This document shows positions 49,248 to 58,230 of a stretch of 64,000 nt of DNA, piece by piece. Position 1 is the first letter of the stretch. Each line of letters starts with the position of its first letter. The notes beneath the pieces are model-generated. The model was not told where the DNA came from. It searched no databases and saw only the letters and a list, made by a program, of their open reading frames with translations. This DNA is from Clostridia bacterium (GTDB lineage: Bacteria > Bacillota > Clostridia > Christensenellales > SZUA-584), in contig QKIQ01000044.1 in assembly GCA_003249555.1 (NCBI GenBank), positions 62,001-126,000 on the forward strand. The letters run 5' to 3'. The position numbers and the translations under genes were made by a program.

Positions 49248-50084
49248 ATGTTTTTAAATCAAAGCGCGATTGCGCTCATGCAGAAAAGAACGTCTGTCAG
49301 AACATATGAGAAAAAGCCGGTGGATTCGGAAAAGCTTGATATGCTGAGAAGCTTTTTTGAAACCGCCTGTGAAAACCCGTTTGACGCCAAGGTGCGTTTT
49401 GACATCGTAGAAGGCGGGTCGGGAAAGCTTGGCACCTATGGCTTCATCAAAGGCGCGAAGGTTTTTTTTGCGGGCTGTGTCAAAAAAAGCGGTTACGATA
49501 TCGAAGGCTTTGGGTATGCCTTTGAAAAAGTCGTGCTTTATGCCACTGCGCTGGGGCTTGGCACATGCTGGCTCGGCGGCACATTCAAGCGTGCGTCGTT
49601 CACGGCGCTCATGAAGCCGGGCAAGGATGAGATTATGCCGGCAATATCCCCGCTCGGTTATACGGCAGAGAAAAAAACGTTAACGGAAAAAATGGTGGCG
49701 GCGGGCGCGGGCGCGCGAAAACGCAAACGCTTCGGAGAGCTGTTTTTTGACGGTGACGCGAAAACACCATTGTTTATTGAAGAGGGACAGCTAAAATCTT
49801 GCCTTGAAATGGTGCGAATCGGCCCGTCGGCGTCTAACAAACAGCCTTGGCGCGTGGTTCGCAAAGGCGATGCGCTGCACTTTTATTTGGCTCTCGACAA
49901 GCATTACGCAGGTAATACAATGTATGGGTTTACAATGCAGCGTATTGATATGGGTATCGCCGCCTGCCATTTCGAGCTTGCGGCAAAAGAGCTGGGGTTT
50001 GACGGCCGGATTGTTTTTGATGAATCACAAATTATGGCTGATTCAAAGGCTGACAACTGGACGTACAGCTTTTCTTGGTGTTAG
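49248..50084 (+). CDS. Nitroreductase-family flavoprotein
   Basis: A 278-residue FMN-dependent enzyme. The N-terminal KRTSVRTYEKKPVD binds FMN phosphate. LGLGTCWLGGTF and GPSASNKQPWRVV are typical of the longer clostridial nitroreductase group, in which the last 90 residues repeat parts of the fold. AGGAGG-like site GGAGGTATC lies before ATG 49248. Substrate unknown. Confidence 0.88.
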   Translation: MFLNQSAIALMQKRTSVRTYEKKPVDSEKLDMLRSFFETACENPFDAKVRFDIVEGGSGKLGTYGFIKGAKVFFAGCVKKSGYDIEGFGYAFEKVVLYATALGLGTCWLGGTFKRASFTALMKPGKDEIMPAISPLGYTAEKKTLTEKMVAAGAGARKRKRFGELFFDGDAKTPLFIEEGQLKSCLEMVRIGPSASNKQPWRVVRKGDALHFYLALDKHYAGNTMYGFTMQRIDMGIAACHFELAAKELGFDGRIVFDESQIMADSKADNWTYSFSWC

Positions 50085-50105
50085 AGAAAAACAGACGGGT
50101 CTTTC

Positions 50106-50486
50106 TTAGAATATATTCTCCCACTTTACGCTGTCGATTTCGTATATGTGATGAATGTAGTATAGTGTTTCAGCTGTTTCGGCGAGCGCCTCAGATTTAT
50201 TTTCTTCGGCGCATAGCTGAAGAAGCCGCGCCGTACTGGCAGAAATCATGTCCACTTCTTCATGCTCGAAAAGCGTCTCGAAAAAATGCTTTTCTTTTCC
50301 CCAAGCATCTTTAAACGTCTGAGCATTTTTAAGGGCAGTTGGGTAATCTTCCGCAACGAGCGCATCGTTGATTTGGTTTAAGAAATTGGCAAGTTCTTTT
50401 GTGGAACCCGAAATGTAAATGTGCTGCCAAAGCGCGCCGCCGAGTATGATGATGAGAAGGGCAACGATTGCGATGCGCTTAGCCAT
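50106..50486 (-). CDS. DUF4363 protein
   Basis: A 126-residue protein with an N-terminal membrane anchor (about 5-22) and an extracytosolic helical domain. It overlaps the DUF421 gene by eight bases, a pairing often seen in spore-forming Firmicutes. Function unknown. Confidence 0.8.
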   Translation of the reverse strand: MAKRIAIVALLIIILGGALWQHIYISGSTKELANFLNQINDALVAEDYPTALKNAQTFKDAWGKEKHFFETLFEHEEVDMISASTARLLQLCAEENKSEALAETAETLYYIHHIYEIDSVKWENIF

Positions 50487-51183
50487 TGTTTATGCTTCCT
50501 GTCGATTGATGTCCCCGGTAGTCCTGAATCAGCACGCTGCCTGTTTCATCCACCATTGCCAAAAAGACATCGTTGACGTGTTTGAATTTATGGGTTTTTA
50601 GGATATGCTCAAGCTGATTCACCGTAAAGCCAAGACGTTCTAAGTTTTTTATTTTTAGTTTTCCGTCGAGTATGACATCGTAGCAAAAACCGGGATTTTG
50701 CGGCATCATATTCATGTCCTGCGGCGTAAGAGGCCGCTTTTCGGGCTTGAGCATGATGCTGAGCTCGCCGTTCGTTTCCAGCACCGCATAATGCACATCG
50801 CCGATGTTCATCACGTCTTTATTGCGAAGCTGCTCGAGTAGATCATTCAAATTATAGCTGAGCTTTTTCAGCTCATCCCGGCAGACAATGCCTTTGTGAA
50901 TCACGATGCTGGGCTTGCCTGAAAAAAAAGCGCGTGCTTTTTCGCTTTTAATGGATACATACGCGAGCAAGTTGTGCAGTACAAGCAGCACAACAACGGG
51001 CACGATGCCGTATGTAATAGGCACACCCGGGCCATCCATCGGTGTGGCGGCTACCTCTGCAATCATGACGGCGATAATCAGCTCAAAGGGCTGCAGCTCT
51101 CCGGCTTGCCGTTTGCCCATCAAGCGAATCACGAGCATTGCGAAGAAATACAGTATCGCTGTTTTGATAATGACATTGAACAT
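50479..51183 (-). CDS. DUF421 (YetF-like) membrane protein
   Basis: A 234-residue protein with three N-terminal transmembrane helices containing RLMGKRQAGELQPFELI, the DUF421 hallmark, and a C-terminal alpha/beta domain with GKPSIVIHKG. YetF-type proteins are known to act on phospholipids in Bacillus; that role is a family analogy. The start ATG 51183 has no clear ribosome site. A longer frame to 51324 exists but does not fit the family. Confidence 0.85.
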   Translation of the reverse strand: MFNVIIKTAILYFFAMLVIRLMGKRQAGELQPFELIIAVMIAEVAATPMDGPGVPITYGIVPVVVLLVLHNLLAYVSIKSEKARAFFSGKPSIVIHKGIVCRDELKKLSYNLNDLLEQLRNKDVMNIGDVHYAVLETNGELSIMLKPEKRPLTPQDMNMMPQNPGFCYDVILDGKLKIKNLERLGFTVNQLEHILKTHKFKHVNDVFLAMVDETGSVLIQDYRGHQSTGSINNG

Positions 51184-51243
51184 ACGATTATTTTTTGCAC
51201 GCAGTGTGAAATTATGCGATGGAACATTGGGGGAAAATTTGAT

Positions 51244-51272
51244 TTGTTTTTTATGGCATCTCCCGATATAAT
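51244..51272 (+). promoter_or_regulatory. Promoter of the nth-obgE operon
   Basis: TTGTTT (51244-51249), 17-bp spacer, TATAAT (51267-51272), 27 bases before nth. Confidence 0.65.
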
Positions 51273-51298
51273 AACGAGGAGCAAACGGGGGAATGGAT

Positions 51299-51922
51299 AT
51301 GAGTGACTTAAGAGAGATACTCACACGTCTTGAACAGCATTACCTGGGCGCGCGGCCGGCACTGCATTTTTCCAATCCGTTTGAGCTGCTGATGGCGACG
51401 ATGCTTTCTGCGCAGACGACGGATAAACAGGTGAACGGCGTCACCAAGGTGCTCTTTGAAAAAGCGCCTGATGCGGCCGGCATGCTGAGCCTGAGCCAAA
51501 TCGAGCTGGAGCAGATTATTAAAAGCTGCGGGTTTTATCATACCAAGGCTCAGAATCTGCTTGCGGCGTGCAGAAAGCTTGTGGATGAATACGACGGTGA
51601 AGTGCCGCAAACGATGGAAAAACTTATCGCGCTGCCGGGTGTGGGGAGAAAGACGGCCAATGTGGTTTTGTCCAACGCGTTTGGCATTCCTGCGATTGCG
51701 GTCGACACGCATGTGTTTCGTGTGACCAACCGTTTGGGGCTGGCGCATGCTAAAGATGTGCTGGAAACGGAAAAGCAGCTGATGGAGAGTATTCCGAAAG
51801 ACAAGTGGTCAGACGCCCATCATTGGCTGATATGGCACGGACGAAAAATCTGCACCGCGCGCAAGCCAAGCTGCGTTCAATGCTTCTTGCAGGATATCTG
51901 CCCGTGGGGCGGAAAGGGATAA
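51299..51922 (+). CDS. nth: Endonuclease III
   Basis: A 207-residue DNA glycosylase/AP lyase for oxidized pyrimidines. The helix-hairpin-helix LPGVGRKTANVVL holds the catalytic Lys, and VDTHVFR holds the Asp. The [4Fe-4S] loop CTARKPSCVQCFLQDIC has the C-X6-C-X2-C-X5-C spacing. ATG 51299 fits the GGGGG site better than the in-frame ATG at 51293. obgE follows after eight bases. Confidence 0.94.
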   Translation: MSDLREILTRLEQHYLGARPALHFSNPFELLMATMLSAQTTDKQVNGVTKVLFEKAPDAAGMLSLSQIELEQIIKSCGFYHTKAQNLLAACRKLVDEYDGEVPQTMEKLIALPGVGRKTANVVLSNAFGIPAIAVDTHVFRVTNRLGLAHAKDVLETEKQLMESIPKDKWSDAHHWLIWHGRKICTARKPSCVQCFLQDICPWGGKG

Positions 51923-51930
51923 AAAACGGT

Positions 51931-53199
51931 ATGTTTGTAGATAAAGCGAAAATATATATAAAAGCGGGCGACGGCGGCAATGGCGCCGTATCGTTTCGTA
52001 AGGAAAAGTACGTGAATGCGGGCGGCCCAGACGGCGGTGACGGCGGCGACGGCGGTGCGGTTGTGTTTGAGGTCGATGAAAGCATGCGGACGCTGATGGA
52101 TTTTAAGTTTCAGCAAAAGTACGCGGCGCAAAACGGCGAGATGGGCAAAAAGAAAAACATGCGCGGCAAAACAGGCGAAGACCTGGTCATTAAGGTGCCG
52201 CCTGGCACTGTAATCAAGGATTTTGAGACGGGGCGGGTGGCCGCGGATATGCGTGAGGGAACAAGAAAGCTGCTTTCCGGCGGCACAGGCGGAAAGGGCA
52301 ATTCGCGGTTTGCGACAGCCACGCGCCAAAAACCGCATTTCGCCACACCGGGGCGTAAAACTAAGGGTAAGCATGTGATGCTTGAGCTTAAGTCTATCGC
52401 GGATATCGGACTGATCGGTTTCCCGAGCGTGGGCAAATCCACGCTGTTGGCCGCATGCACAAGCGCCAGACCCAAGATTGCCGCGTATCACTTTACAACG
52501 CTGTCGCCTAATCTTGGCGTGGTGCAGTGGTATGACAAGAGCTTTATTATGGCAGACATTCCGGGTCTTATTGAAGGCGCACACGAAGGCGCCGGCCTCG
52601 GGCACGATTTCCTCCGCCATATTGAGCGCACACGTATGCTGATTCATGTGGTGGATGCGTCGTGCAGCGAGGGAAGAGATATCATCGAAGACTACAAGGT
52701 GATTAGGCAGGAGCTTTTAAGCTATTCCCAAGAGCTTGAAACACGGCCGGAGATTGTGGCCGCCAATAAGATGGATGCGCCGGGGTCGGACGAAAACGCA
52801 AAGCGCCTGCGAGATTATCTAAAACCTCAGGGTATTGAAGTGTTCGAGATATGCGCGGCAATCGGGGAAGGAACGGAAGTGCTGCTGGAAGGAGCGTCCG
52901 ACATGCTTGGCAAGCTGCCTATTGCCTTGCCAGTCGAAGAAGACGGCGTTATCGAGGAATGGGCGCTCGAAAAGGAAGACATGGGCTTCGATATCGTCAA
53001 AGAAGACGGTATTTACTACGTGGAAGGCAACGTGATTCAGGAAATCCTCGCAAAGACCGATCCGGACGATCCGGACTCCATGCGCCACTTCCAAAAGCTG
53101 CTCAAAGACTTTGGTATCATAAAGGCGCTGCGCAAGGCGGGGGCGCAAACCGGCGATACAGTGAGCCTAGAAGGGCTCGAATTTGATTTTGTCGATTAG
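51931..53199 (+). CDS. obgE: Ribosome-assembly GTPase ObgE
   Basis: A 422-residue GTPase for 50S assembly and stress control; in spore formers it also affects sporulation entry. The glycine-rich Obg domain begins GDGGNGAVSFRKEKY. The G domain has GFPSVGKSTLL (G1), DIPGLIEGA (G3) and ANKMD (G4). A C-terminal OCT domain of ~70 residues is present. ATG 51931 follows AAAGGGAT. yhbY follows after 22 bases. Confidence 0.96.
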   Translation: MFVDKAKIYIKAGDGGNGAVSFRKEKYVNAGGPDGGDGGDGGAVVFEVDESMRTLMDFKFQQKYAAQNGEMGKKKNMRGKTGEDLVIKVPPGTVIKDFETGRVAADMREGTRKLLSGGTGGKGNSRFATATRQKPHFATPGRKTKGKHVMLELKSIADIGLIGFPSVGKSTLLAACTSARPKIAAYHFTTLSPNLGVVQWYDKSFIMADIPGLIEGAHEGAGLGHDFLRHIERTRMLIHVVDASCSEGRDIIEDYKVIRQELLSYSQELETRPEIVAANKMDAPGSDENAKRLRDYLKPQGIEVFEICAAIGEGTEVLLEGASDMLGKLPIALPVEEDGVIEEWALEKEDMGFDIVKEDGIYYVEGNVIQEILAKTDPDDPDSMRHFQKLLKDFGIIKALRKAGAQTGDTVSLEGLEFDFVD

Positions 53200-53221
53200 T
53201 AAGGAATCAGAAAGGAACGCT

Positions 53222-53509
53222 ATGCTGACCAGTAAACAAAGGGCCGCGCTGCGTGCGATGGCCAACAATTTGGAGCCGATTATCTTTGTGGGGAAATCCG
53301 GCCTGACGGAAAATGTGATCACACAGGTGGATGAAGCGTTGACCGCAAGAGAGCTCATCAAAGGAACGGTGCAGCAGAATGCGCCTGTGAGCGCGGCTCA
53401 AATGGTTAACGAAATTGCGCAGGCCACGGGGGCGCAGGCTGTGTCGTCTTCGGGACGCAAATTTGTGCTGTACCGCGCCCGTCCCAAAGACCCGGCTATA
53501 AGGATATAA
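53222..53509 (+). CDS. yhbY: YhbY-type CRM-domain RNA-binding protein
   Basis: A 95-residue ribosome-assembly protein. The CRM signature LTSKQRAALRAMAN, VGKSGLTENV and the loop region VSSSGRKFVLYR are intact. AAAGGAACGCT precedes ATG 53222. It is linked to obgE, as in many Firmicutes. Confidence 0.93.
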   Translation: MLTSKQRAALRAMANNLEPIIFVGKSGLTENVITQVDEALTARELIKGTVQQNAPVSAAQMVNEIAQATGAQAVSSSGRKFVLYRARPKDPAIRI

Positions 53510-53510
53510 T

Positions 53511-54008
53511 ATGACGATTTGCTTAAGGCCTGCGGAGGCCCACGATATAAATACCGTGACGGCGATTTTTCGACGTGCTGTTTCCGATTTGAGTGCGCGG
53601 TTTATTTTCCAATGGGATGGCTGGTTTCCGTCGGAAGAAATAATGCGGGAAGATATTGAAAACGGTCATATGTATTTATTGAGCCAAGGAAATGAGATCA
53701 TTGGCGCCGTTGTGCTTAACACACAGATGGATGATGAATACGCTAATGGCTGCTGGGTTTGTGCTGAGCCTGCAGCCGCCGTACACCGACTCTGCATTGA
53801 CCCGCCTTATCAGCATAAGGGTTTTGGAAGACAGGCCATGCAGCAGGCGGAGCTCATATTCAAAGAACAAGGGTTTAAATCCGTACGGCTTGACGCCTTT
53901 GCACAGAATCCATATGTGCTTCGGTTATACGACAGCTTAGGATACCGACGCGTTGGTGAAGCAAACTTCAAAGAAGGCTTATTCTATTTATTTGAAAAAA
54001 GTCTGTAA
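53511..54008 (+). CDS. GNAT-family N-acetyltransferase
   Basis: A 165-residue acetyltransferase. The acetyl-CoA pocket is HRLCIDPPYQHKGFGRQAMQ, and NPYVLRLYDSLGYRRVG is the C-terminal GNAT pattern. AAGGATATAAT before ATG is adequate. It starts one base after the yhbY stop. Substrate unknown. Confidence 0.87.
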   Translation: MTICLRPAEAHDINTVTAIFRRAVSDLSARFIFQWDGWFPSEEIMREDIENGHMYLLSQGNEIIGAVVLNTQMDDEYANGCWVCAEPAAAVHRLCIDPPYQHKGFGRQAMQQAELIFKEQGFKSVRLDAFAQNPYVLRLYDSLGYRRVGEANFKEGLFYLFEKSL

Positions 54009-54016
54009 CACTCTCT

Positions 54017-54039
54017 AGGCAGCCAAGGGCTGCCTTTTG
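54017..54039 (+). terminator. Terminator of the nth-obgE-yhbY-GNAT operon
   Basis: AGGCAGCC-AAG-GGCTGCCT, a perfect 8-bp stem with TTTTGT after it. Confidence 0.8.
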
Positions 54040-54084
54040 TGCAAATGTGAAAAAGATGGTGACAATGATGCCAATTGATGACTA

Positions 54085-55287
54085 TTAGAAAAATAATATC
54101 TCGATGTAATATGCGCCAATACCAAGTAGCAGTGCGGGTATAGTGGTGATTACTGTCGCCCAGAGGGACGAACGGCGGTCTATTGCGAGCAGTGGGAACA
54201 GTGCGTCACCGTCCTGCGAAATCGCGTTGGCAAGCAGTGCCGCAAAAGGCAGCATGCCCTTGCCGTATAGCGATACGAAAATGATTTGCGGCCCGCAGCC
54301 GGGTATCAGGCCGATTAACGCGCCGACAATCACGGAGAAAAGCCCTGTTGCCATCATCCACGATGCGACCACAGCTTCGCCGCCCACAAAGACCACAAAC
54401 AACTCATACACAAAATACGCGAGGAACACCCAAACGCAGACGAAAGCGGTATCCTGCGCGTTGTGTACAAGTGTTTCTTTGAGCGAAAACACCTTTTGCT
54501 CCGCTTCCTCGTGTTCCTCATTTTTAATAAAGCGCTTGCCGATAACCATGTAGAAAAGGCAGTAAATCATACCGCCGATACCGATAACTGTCCCGATGTG
54601 CGGCACGCCGAAATCAGAATTGACATCCACTTGAAACAAAAGCGAGACGCCCAGTACAAGCCCCACAGAAATCAAAACCCAGAAAATTTGATATGCGCCG
54701 TTGTGGATAAAGCGGTTCATGTGGCTGGTTTCGTGCCTGGCTTTTTTGTGATGATGCAGCAGTATGTCGATGCTGTCGCCGTCTTCGTGACCGATATGGT
54801 GCATGGGCGTATTCTGCATCTTGGCATGCTCTTGTGCCGATACGGCATTTTTCTTAAGCAACGCCTCGCGTCTTTTTGAGAACCCACCGTCAATTTTCAA
54901 ACCATCGACCACATAACCGGTGATGATGGCTGCGGCAAGACTGATGACTGCGACCAAAACATAATCAAGAGGCCGAGTGGAAATCATGACAAAAGCGGAA
55001 TCTCCCATGGTCGCCACGAGCGTGGATATTACCGTTCCGTAGGTAACCGTTCCTTTTAAATACAGCGGCATCACGAATATCGCGCCGCCGCAGCCCGGTG
55101 TTAAGCCAAGAAGTGCGCCGATGACGGGTTGAAGATGTTTTGCGTTTTCGAGCTTTTGCACAAAGCGTCCCTGCGTTTTATAATTGATATAGCCGAATAT
55201 GAGCAGCACCGCGCCCACAAAGACGCCGACCTGCAAAAACGCGTTTTCGGCTGACGACCAAAGCTTTTCAAATATCTGACCCGCCAT
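54085..55287 (-). CDS. 10-TM metal exporter (ArsP_2 / putative manganese transporter family)
   Basis: A 400-residue membrane protein with about ten helices in two similar halves. Each half has a glycine/proline/cysteine signature, GLTPGCGGAIFVMPLYLKG and GLIPGCGPQIIFVSLYGKG. The central cytosolic loop is His-rich (MHHIGHEDGD and LLHHHKKARHETSH), fitting metal handling. It is annotated in related genomes as a putative Mn or heavy-metal exporter; the metal is not known. ATG 55287 follows CAGGAGGGCAGCT. No yybP-ykoY Mn riboswitch is seen upstream. Confidence 0.85.
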   Translation of the reverse strand: MAGQIFEKLWSSAENAFLQVGVFVGAVLLIFGYINYKTQGRFVQKLENAKHLQPVIGALLGLTPGCGGAIFVMPLYLKGTVTYGTVISTLVATMGDSAFVMISTRPLDYVLVAVISLAAAIITGYVVDGLKIDGGFSKRREALLKKNAVSAQEHAKMQNTPMHHIGHEDGDSIDILLHHHKKARHETSHMNRFIHNGAYQIFWVLISVGLVLGVSLLFQVDVNSDFGVPHIGTVIGIGGMIYCLFYMVIGKRFIKNEEHEEAEQKVFSLKETLVHNAQDTAFVCVWVFLAYFVYELFVVFVGGEAVVASWMMATGLFSVIVGALIGLIPGCGPQIIFVSLYGKGMLPFAALLANAISQDGDALFPLLAIDRRSSLWATVITTIPALLLGIGAYYIEILFF

Positions 55288-55329
55288 AGCTGCCCTCCTG
55301 CTATGTAATAGATTATTGATACACCTGTT

Positions 55330-55359
55330 ATTATATATATATGAATAAATAGGCGTCAA
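55330..55359 (-). promoter_or_regulatory. Promoter of the metal exporter
   Basis: Minus strand TTGACG (55359-55354), 18-bp spacer, TATAAT (55335-55330). Confidence 0.65.
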
Positions 55360-55397
55360 TAAATAATGAGATTAATCCTATCAATCATTGAAATAAG

Positions 55398-55426
55398 TTG
55401 AAACAAAGCTGTATTTGAGTTATAAT
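55398..55426 (+). promoter_or_regulatory. Promoter of the glycerol-3-phosphate operon
   Basis: TTGAAA (55398-55403), 17-bp spacer, TATAAT (55421-55426). The transcript would start about 20 bases before the leader ORF and terminator. Confidence 0.7.
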
Positions 55427-55450
55427 AGCACCAATGAACAGGCAGGAGAA

Positions 55451-55534
55451 ATGAGCCGCACCAGATATTTTTTGGTGTGGCTTTTTATATTTAGGAAGCA
55501 CAGACCAATCGGTATACTGCCTTATCCTAAATAA
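55451..55534 (+). other. Possible 27-residue leader peptide overlapping the terminator
   Basis: GCAGGAGAA lies directly before ATG 55451, and the frame stays open through the hairpin to TAA at 55534. Translation could open the terminator stem. Whether it is translated is unknown; the good ribosome site is the main reason to list it. Confidence 0.3.
55454..55486 (+). terminator. Leader terminator upstream of the glycerol-3-phosphate operon
   Basis: AGCCGCACC pairs with GGTGTGGCT (9 bp with one G-U) and is followed by TTTTT. It lies 35 bases after the promoter and 72 bases before the GlpA-like start, with no gene upstream that would need it. This is the layout of a GlpP-type antitermination leader. 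Confidence 0.7.
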
Positions 55535-55557
55535 GCAGACAGAAAGGGATGACGACG

Positions 55558-56997
55558 ATGAATTATGATGTGGCCATTATCGGGGCGGGCATTTCGGGCG
55601 CGATGATTGCGCGTGAGCTGTCTTGTCTTAATGCCAATGTGTGTGTGATTGAAGCGGAGGCGGATGTGGCGGCAGGTGCCACGCGCGCCAACAGCGGCAT
55701 TGTGCACGCGGGATACGACGCATTGCCCGGCAGTATGAAAGCGCGCATGAACGTGCGCGGCAACGCGTTGATGCCCATCGTGGTGAAAGAGCTGGGGGTG
55801 CCGTATGAAAACTGCGGTTCGCTCGTGGCGGCTTTTGACGATGAAGAGGATAAAAGCGTGGATATGCTGCTGCAAAGAGGCAGGGAGAACGGTGTGCCTG
55901 TAAAGAAGATATCGGGCGAGGAAGTGCGGAAAAGAGAGCCGAATCTCAGTCGACAAATCAAGTCGGCATTGTGGGCGCCCACAGCTGGCATCGTCAGCCC
56001 GTTTGAGCTGGCTATTGCGGCGATGGAGAATGCGGCAGCAAACGGTGTGCAGGTTTATTTAAGCAGCCGAGTGACTGCAATATTCCGCAAAAACAAAGGA
56101 TTTATCATTCAGGCAGGCCCAAACTGTATTGAAACACGTTTTGTGGTGAATGCGGCTGGCGTGTATGCGGACGACATATCACGAATGGCAGGCGGCGAAG
56201 CATTCACAATCACCGCTCGGCGTGGCGAATATGTGCTGTTCGATAGAAGCCAGCCTGTCAAGGTGAGCAGCGTCATTTTTGGGGCACCGTCCGAAAAGGG
56301 CAAGGGGGTGCTGTTTTCACCGACTGCACACGGAAACATGATCGCGGGGCCCACGGCACAGTTTACCGGCAAGGAAGATACGGACACCACCCGCGAAGGG
56401 CTTTCAGCCGTGATGAACGGCGTACGCCGGTATGTGCCGTCAATCGATAGGCGCAGCGCGATTACAGTGTTTGCGGGTCTGCGTGCCATGGGAAACAGAC
56501 ACGATTTTATTATTGAGGAATCAAAAAGCGCTCAGGGGTTTGTAAACGTGGCGGGCATTGAATCACCCGGGCTGACATCGGCGCCTGCGATTGCGGAATA
56601 TGTGACCGGCATGCTCGTATCCATGGGCGTGGACGGCACAAAGAAAACAAGTGCGACAAGAATACGCAAGCCGATTGAGGTGTTTGCTCATGCGACGCCT
56701 GAAAGACAGCGTGAGCTTATCAAAACTGATCCGCGATACGCGAATGTGATATGCCGGTGCGAGCATGTGACTGAAGCGGAAATCGTGCAGAGCATACACC
56801 GGCCTTGCGGCGCGACCACGGTTGACGGGGTGAAGATGCGCACATCGGCAGGCTTTGGGCGCTGCCACGGTGGTTTTTGTATGCCGCGTGTGATGGATAT
56901 CCTCTCGCATGAACTGGATAAAGATTTGAACGACATTACCAAGTGCGGGGAAGGGTCTTGGATACTCGCCAATAAGACGAAGGAGGGGGCAAGATGA
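55558..56997 (+). CDS. FAD-dependent glycerol-3-phosphate dehydrogenase, GlpA-like with BFD-type [2Fe-2S] domain
   Basis: A 479-residue flavoprotein. The N-terminal dinucleotide-binding motif is AIIGAGISGAMIA. The DAO domain extends to ~370. A C-terminal BFD-like [2Fe-2S] domain has CRCEHVTEAEI and GRCHGGFC. With the next two genes it makes the anaerobic three-gene oxidation module for glycerol-3-phosphate. ATG 55558 is preferred over 55549, which abuts the AAAGGG site. It overlaps the next gene by four bases. Confidence 0.87.
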   Translation: MNYDVAIIGAGISGAMIARELSCLNANVCVIEAEADVAAGATRANSGIVHAGYDALPGSMKARMNVRGNALMPIVVKELGVPYENCGSLVAAFDDEEDKSVDMLLQRGRENGVPVKKISGEEVRKREPNLSRQIKSALWAPTAGIVSPFELAIAAMENAAANGVQVYLSSRVTAIFRKNKGFIIQAGPNCIETRFVVNAAGVYADDISRMAGGEAFTITARRGEYVLFDRSQPVKVSSVIFGAPSEKGKGVLFSPTAHGNMIAGPTAQFTGKEDTDTTREGLSAVMNGVRRYVPSIDRRSAITVFAGLRAMGNRHDFIIEESKSAQGFVNVAGIESPGLTSAPAIAEYVTGMLVSMGVDGTKKTSATRIRKPIEVFAHATPERQRELIKTDPRYANVICRCEHVTEAEIVQSIHRPCGATTVDGVKMRTSAGFGRCHGGFCMPRVMDILSHELDKDLNDITKCGEGSWILANKTKEGAR

Positions 56998-58229
56998 AAA
57001 CGGATGTGGCAGTTGTCGGGGCAGGACCCGCAGGCTTGGCCGCCGCCATCGCGGCAAAGGAAAACGGTGCGGATAATGTAATTGTTATTGAGAGAGAAAC
57101 GCATTTGGGCGGCATATTGAACCAGTGCATCCATAACGGGTTCGGGCTGCACGTGTTCGGTGAGGAACTGACCGGGCCCGAATACGCGGCGCGGTTTGAG
57201 GATAAGGCAGCGGCGCTTGGCATCACATGCCTGACACAAACAATGGTGCTGAATATCTCGCCGTCACGCGTGCTCACTGTGGTGGGGACGCAGACGGGGC
57301 TTTGTACTATTGAAGCGGGTGCGGTTGTGCTCGCGATGGGATGCAGAGAGCGCAGCGCGGGTGCGCTGATGCTGCCGGGCGGCCGTCCCGCGGGTGTGCT
57401 TACGGCCGGCACCGCTCAGCGTTTTGTCAATATCGATGGTTATATGCCGGGCAAAGAGGTGGTCATTCTCGGGTCGGGCGATATCGGGCTTATCATGGCG
57501 CGGCGCATGACGTTGGAAGGCGCTCATGTAAAAACGGTGCTGGAGCTGATGCCATATTCGGGTGGTCTCAAACGCAATATCGTGCAGTGTCTGGATGACT
57601 ACGGTATACCGCTGAAGCTGATGCATACGGTAACGCGGATACACGGAACTAAACGTGTGGAGGGTGTCACGATATCGGAAGTGGATGAAAAAGGCGCACC
57701 GATTCAAGGTACGGAGGCGTATGTCGCGTGCGACACATTGCTGCTTTCCGTTGGGCTGATCCCCGAAAACGAGTTGTCGCGCGGCATGGATATCAAAATC
57801 GATCCCGTGACAGGCGGCCCCGAAGTAGACAGCCATCTGCAGACGTCTGTAAAAGGGGTGTTCGCGTGCGGCAATGCGGTACAGGTGCACGACCTTGTGG
57901 ATTTTGTCACCGAGGAGGCCACTCGGGCAGGCACAGCGGCAGCCCGGTATTTACGCAAAGAAAATATCACCGTTGCATATTGCTCCGCGATAGCTGGAGA
58001 AGGCGTTAGGTATGTGGTGCCGCAGCGGCTGCGTTTGGACGGTGATAAAAAAACACTGTTTTTCCGCGTGACGGATGAATACAAGAACTGTGTCACAGTG
58101 GCGCGGTGCGGCGGCAAGGTGATTGCGCAAAAAAAGAGGCTGGTATGCACACCGGGCGAGATGGAGAGCCTTTGCTTAACCGATGAGTATATACAAGACA
58201 GCGTGACAGTCAGCGTGGAGGAGGCATAA
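56994..58229 (+). CDS. NAD(P)/FAD oxidoreductase, partner of the GlpA-like enzyme
   Basis: A 411-residue pyridine-nucleotide-disulfide-type flavoprotein. It has an FAD motif VVGAGPAGLAAAIAA, an NAD(P) motif ILGSGDIGLIMARRM at about 157, and the C-terminal FAD contact GVFACGNAVQVHDLVD. In Firmicutes this gene sits between the GlpA-like and DUF1667 genes and takes the place of GlpB. AAGGAGGGGG precedes the ATG. Electron acceptor unknown. Confidence 0.87.
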   Translation: MKTDVAVVGAGPAGLAAAIAAKENGADNVIVIERETHLGGILNQCIHNGFGLHVFGEELTGPEYAARFEDKAAALGITCLTQTMVLNISPSRVLTVVGTQTGLCTIEAGAVVLAMGCRERSAGALMLPGGRPAGVLTAGTAQRFVNIDGYMPGKEVVILGSGDIGLIMARRMTLEGAHVKTVLELMPYSGGLKRNIVQCLDDYGIPLKLMHTVTRIHGTKRVEGVTISEVDEKGAPIQGTEAYVACDTLLLSVGLIPENELSRGMDIKIDPVTGGPEVDSHLQTSVKGVFACGNAVQVHDLVDFVTEEATRAGTAAARYLRKENITVAYCSAIAGEGVRYVVPQRLRLDGDKKTLFFRVTDEYKNCVTVARCGGKVIAQKKRLVCTPGEMESLCLTDEYIQDSVTVSVEEA

Positions 58230-58230
58230 C

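Noticed and set aside
55288-55400. yybP-ykoY manganese riboswitch for the exporter
   Set aside because: The two conserved loops of that class are absent; the leader is only about 40 nt from its promoter.
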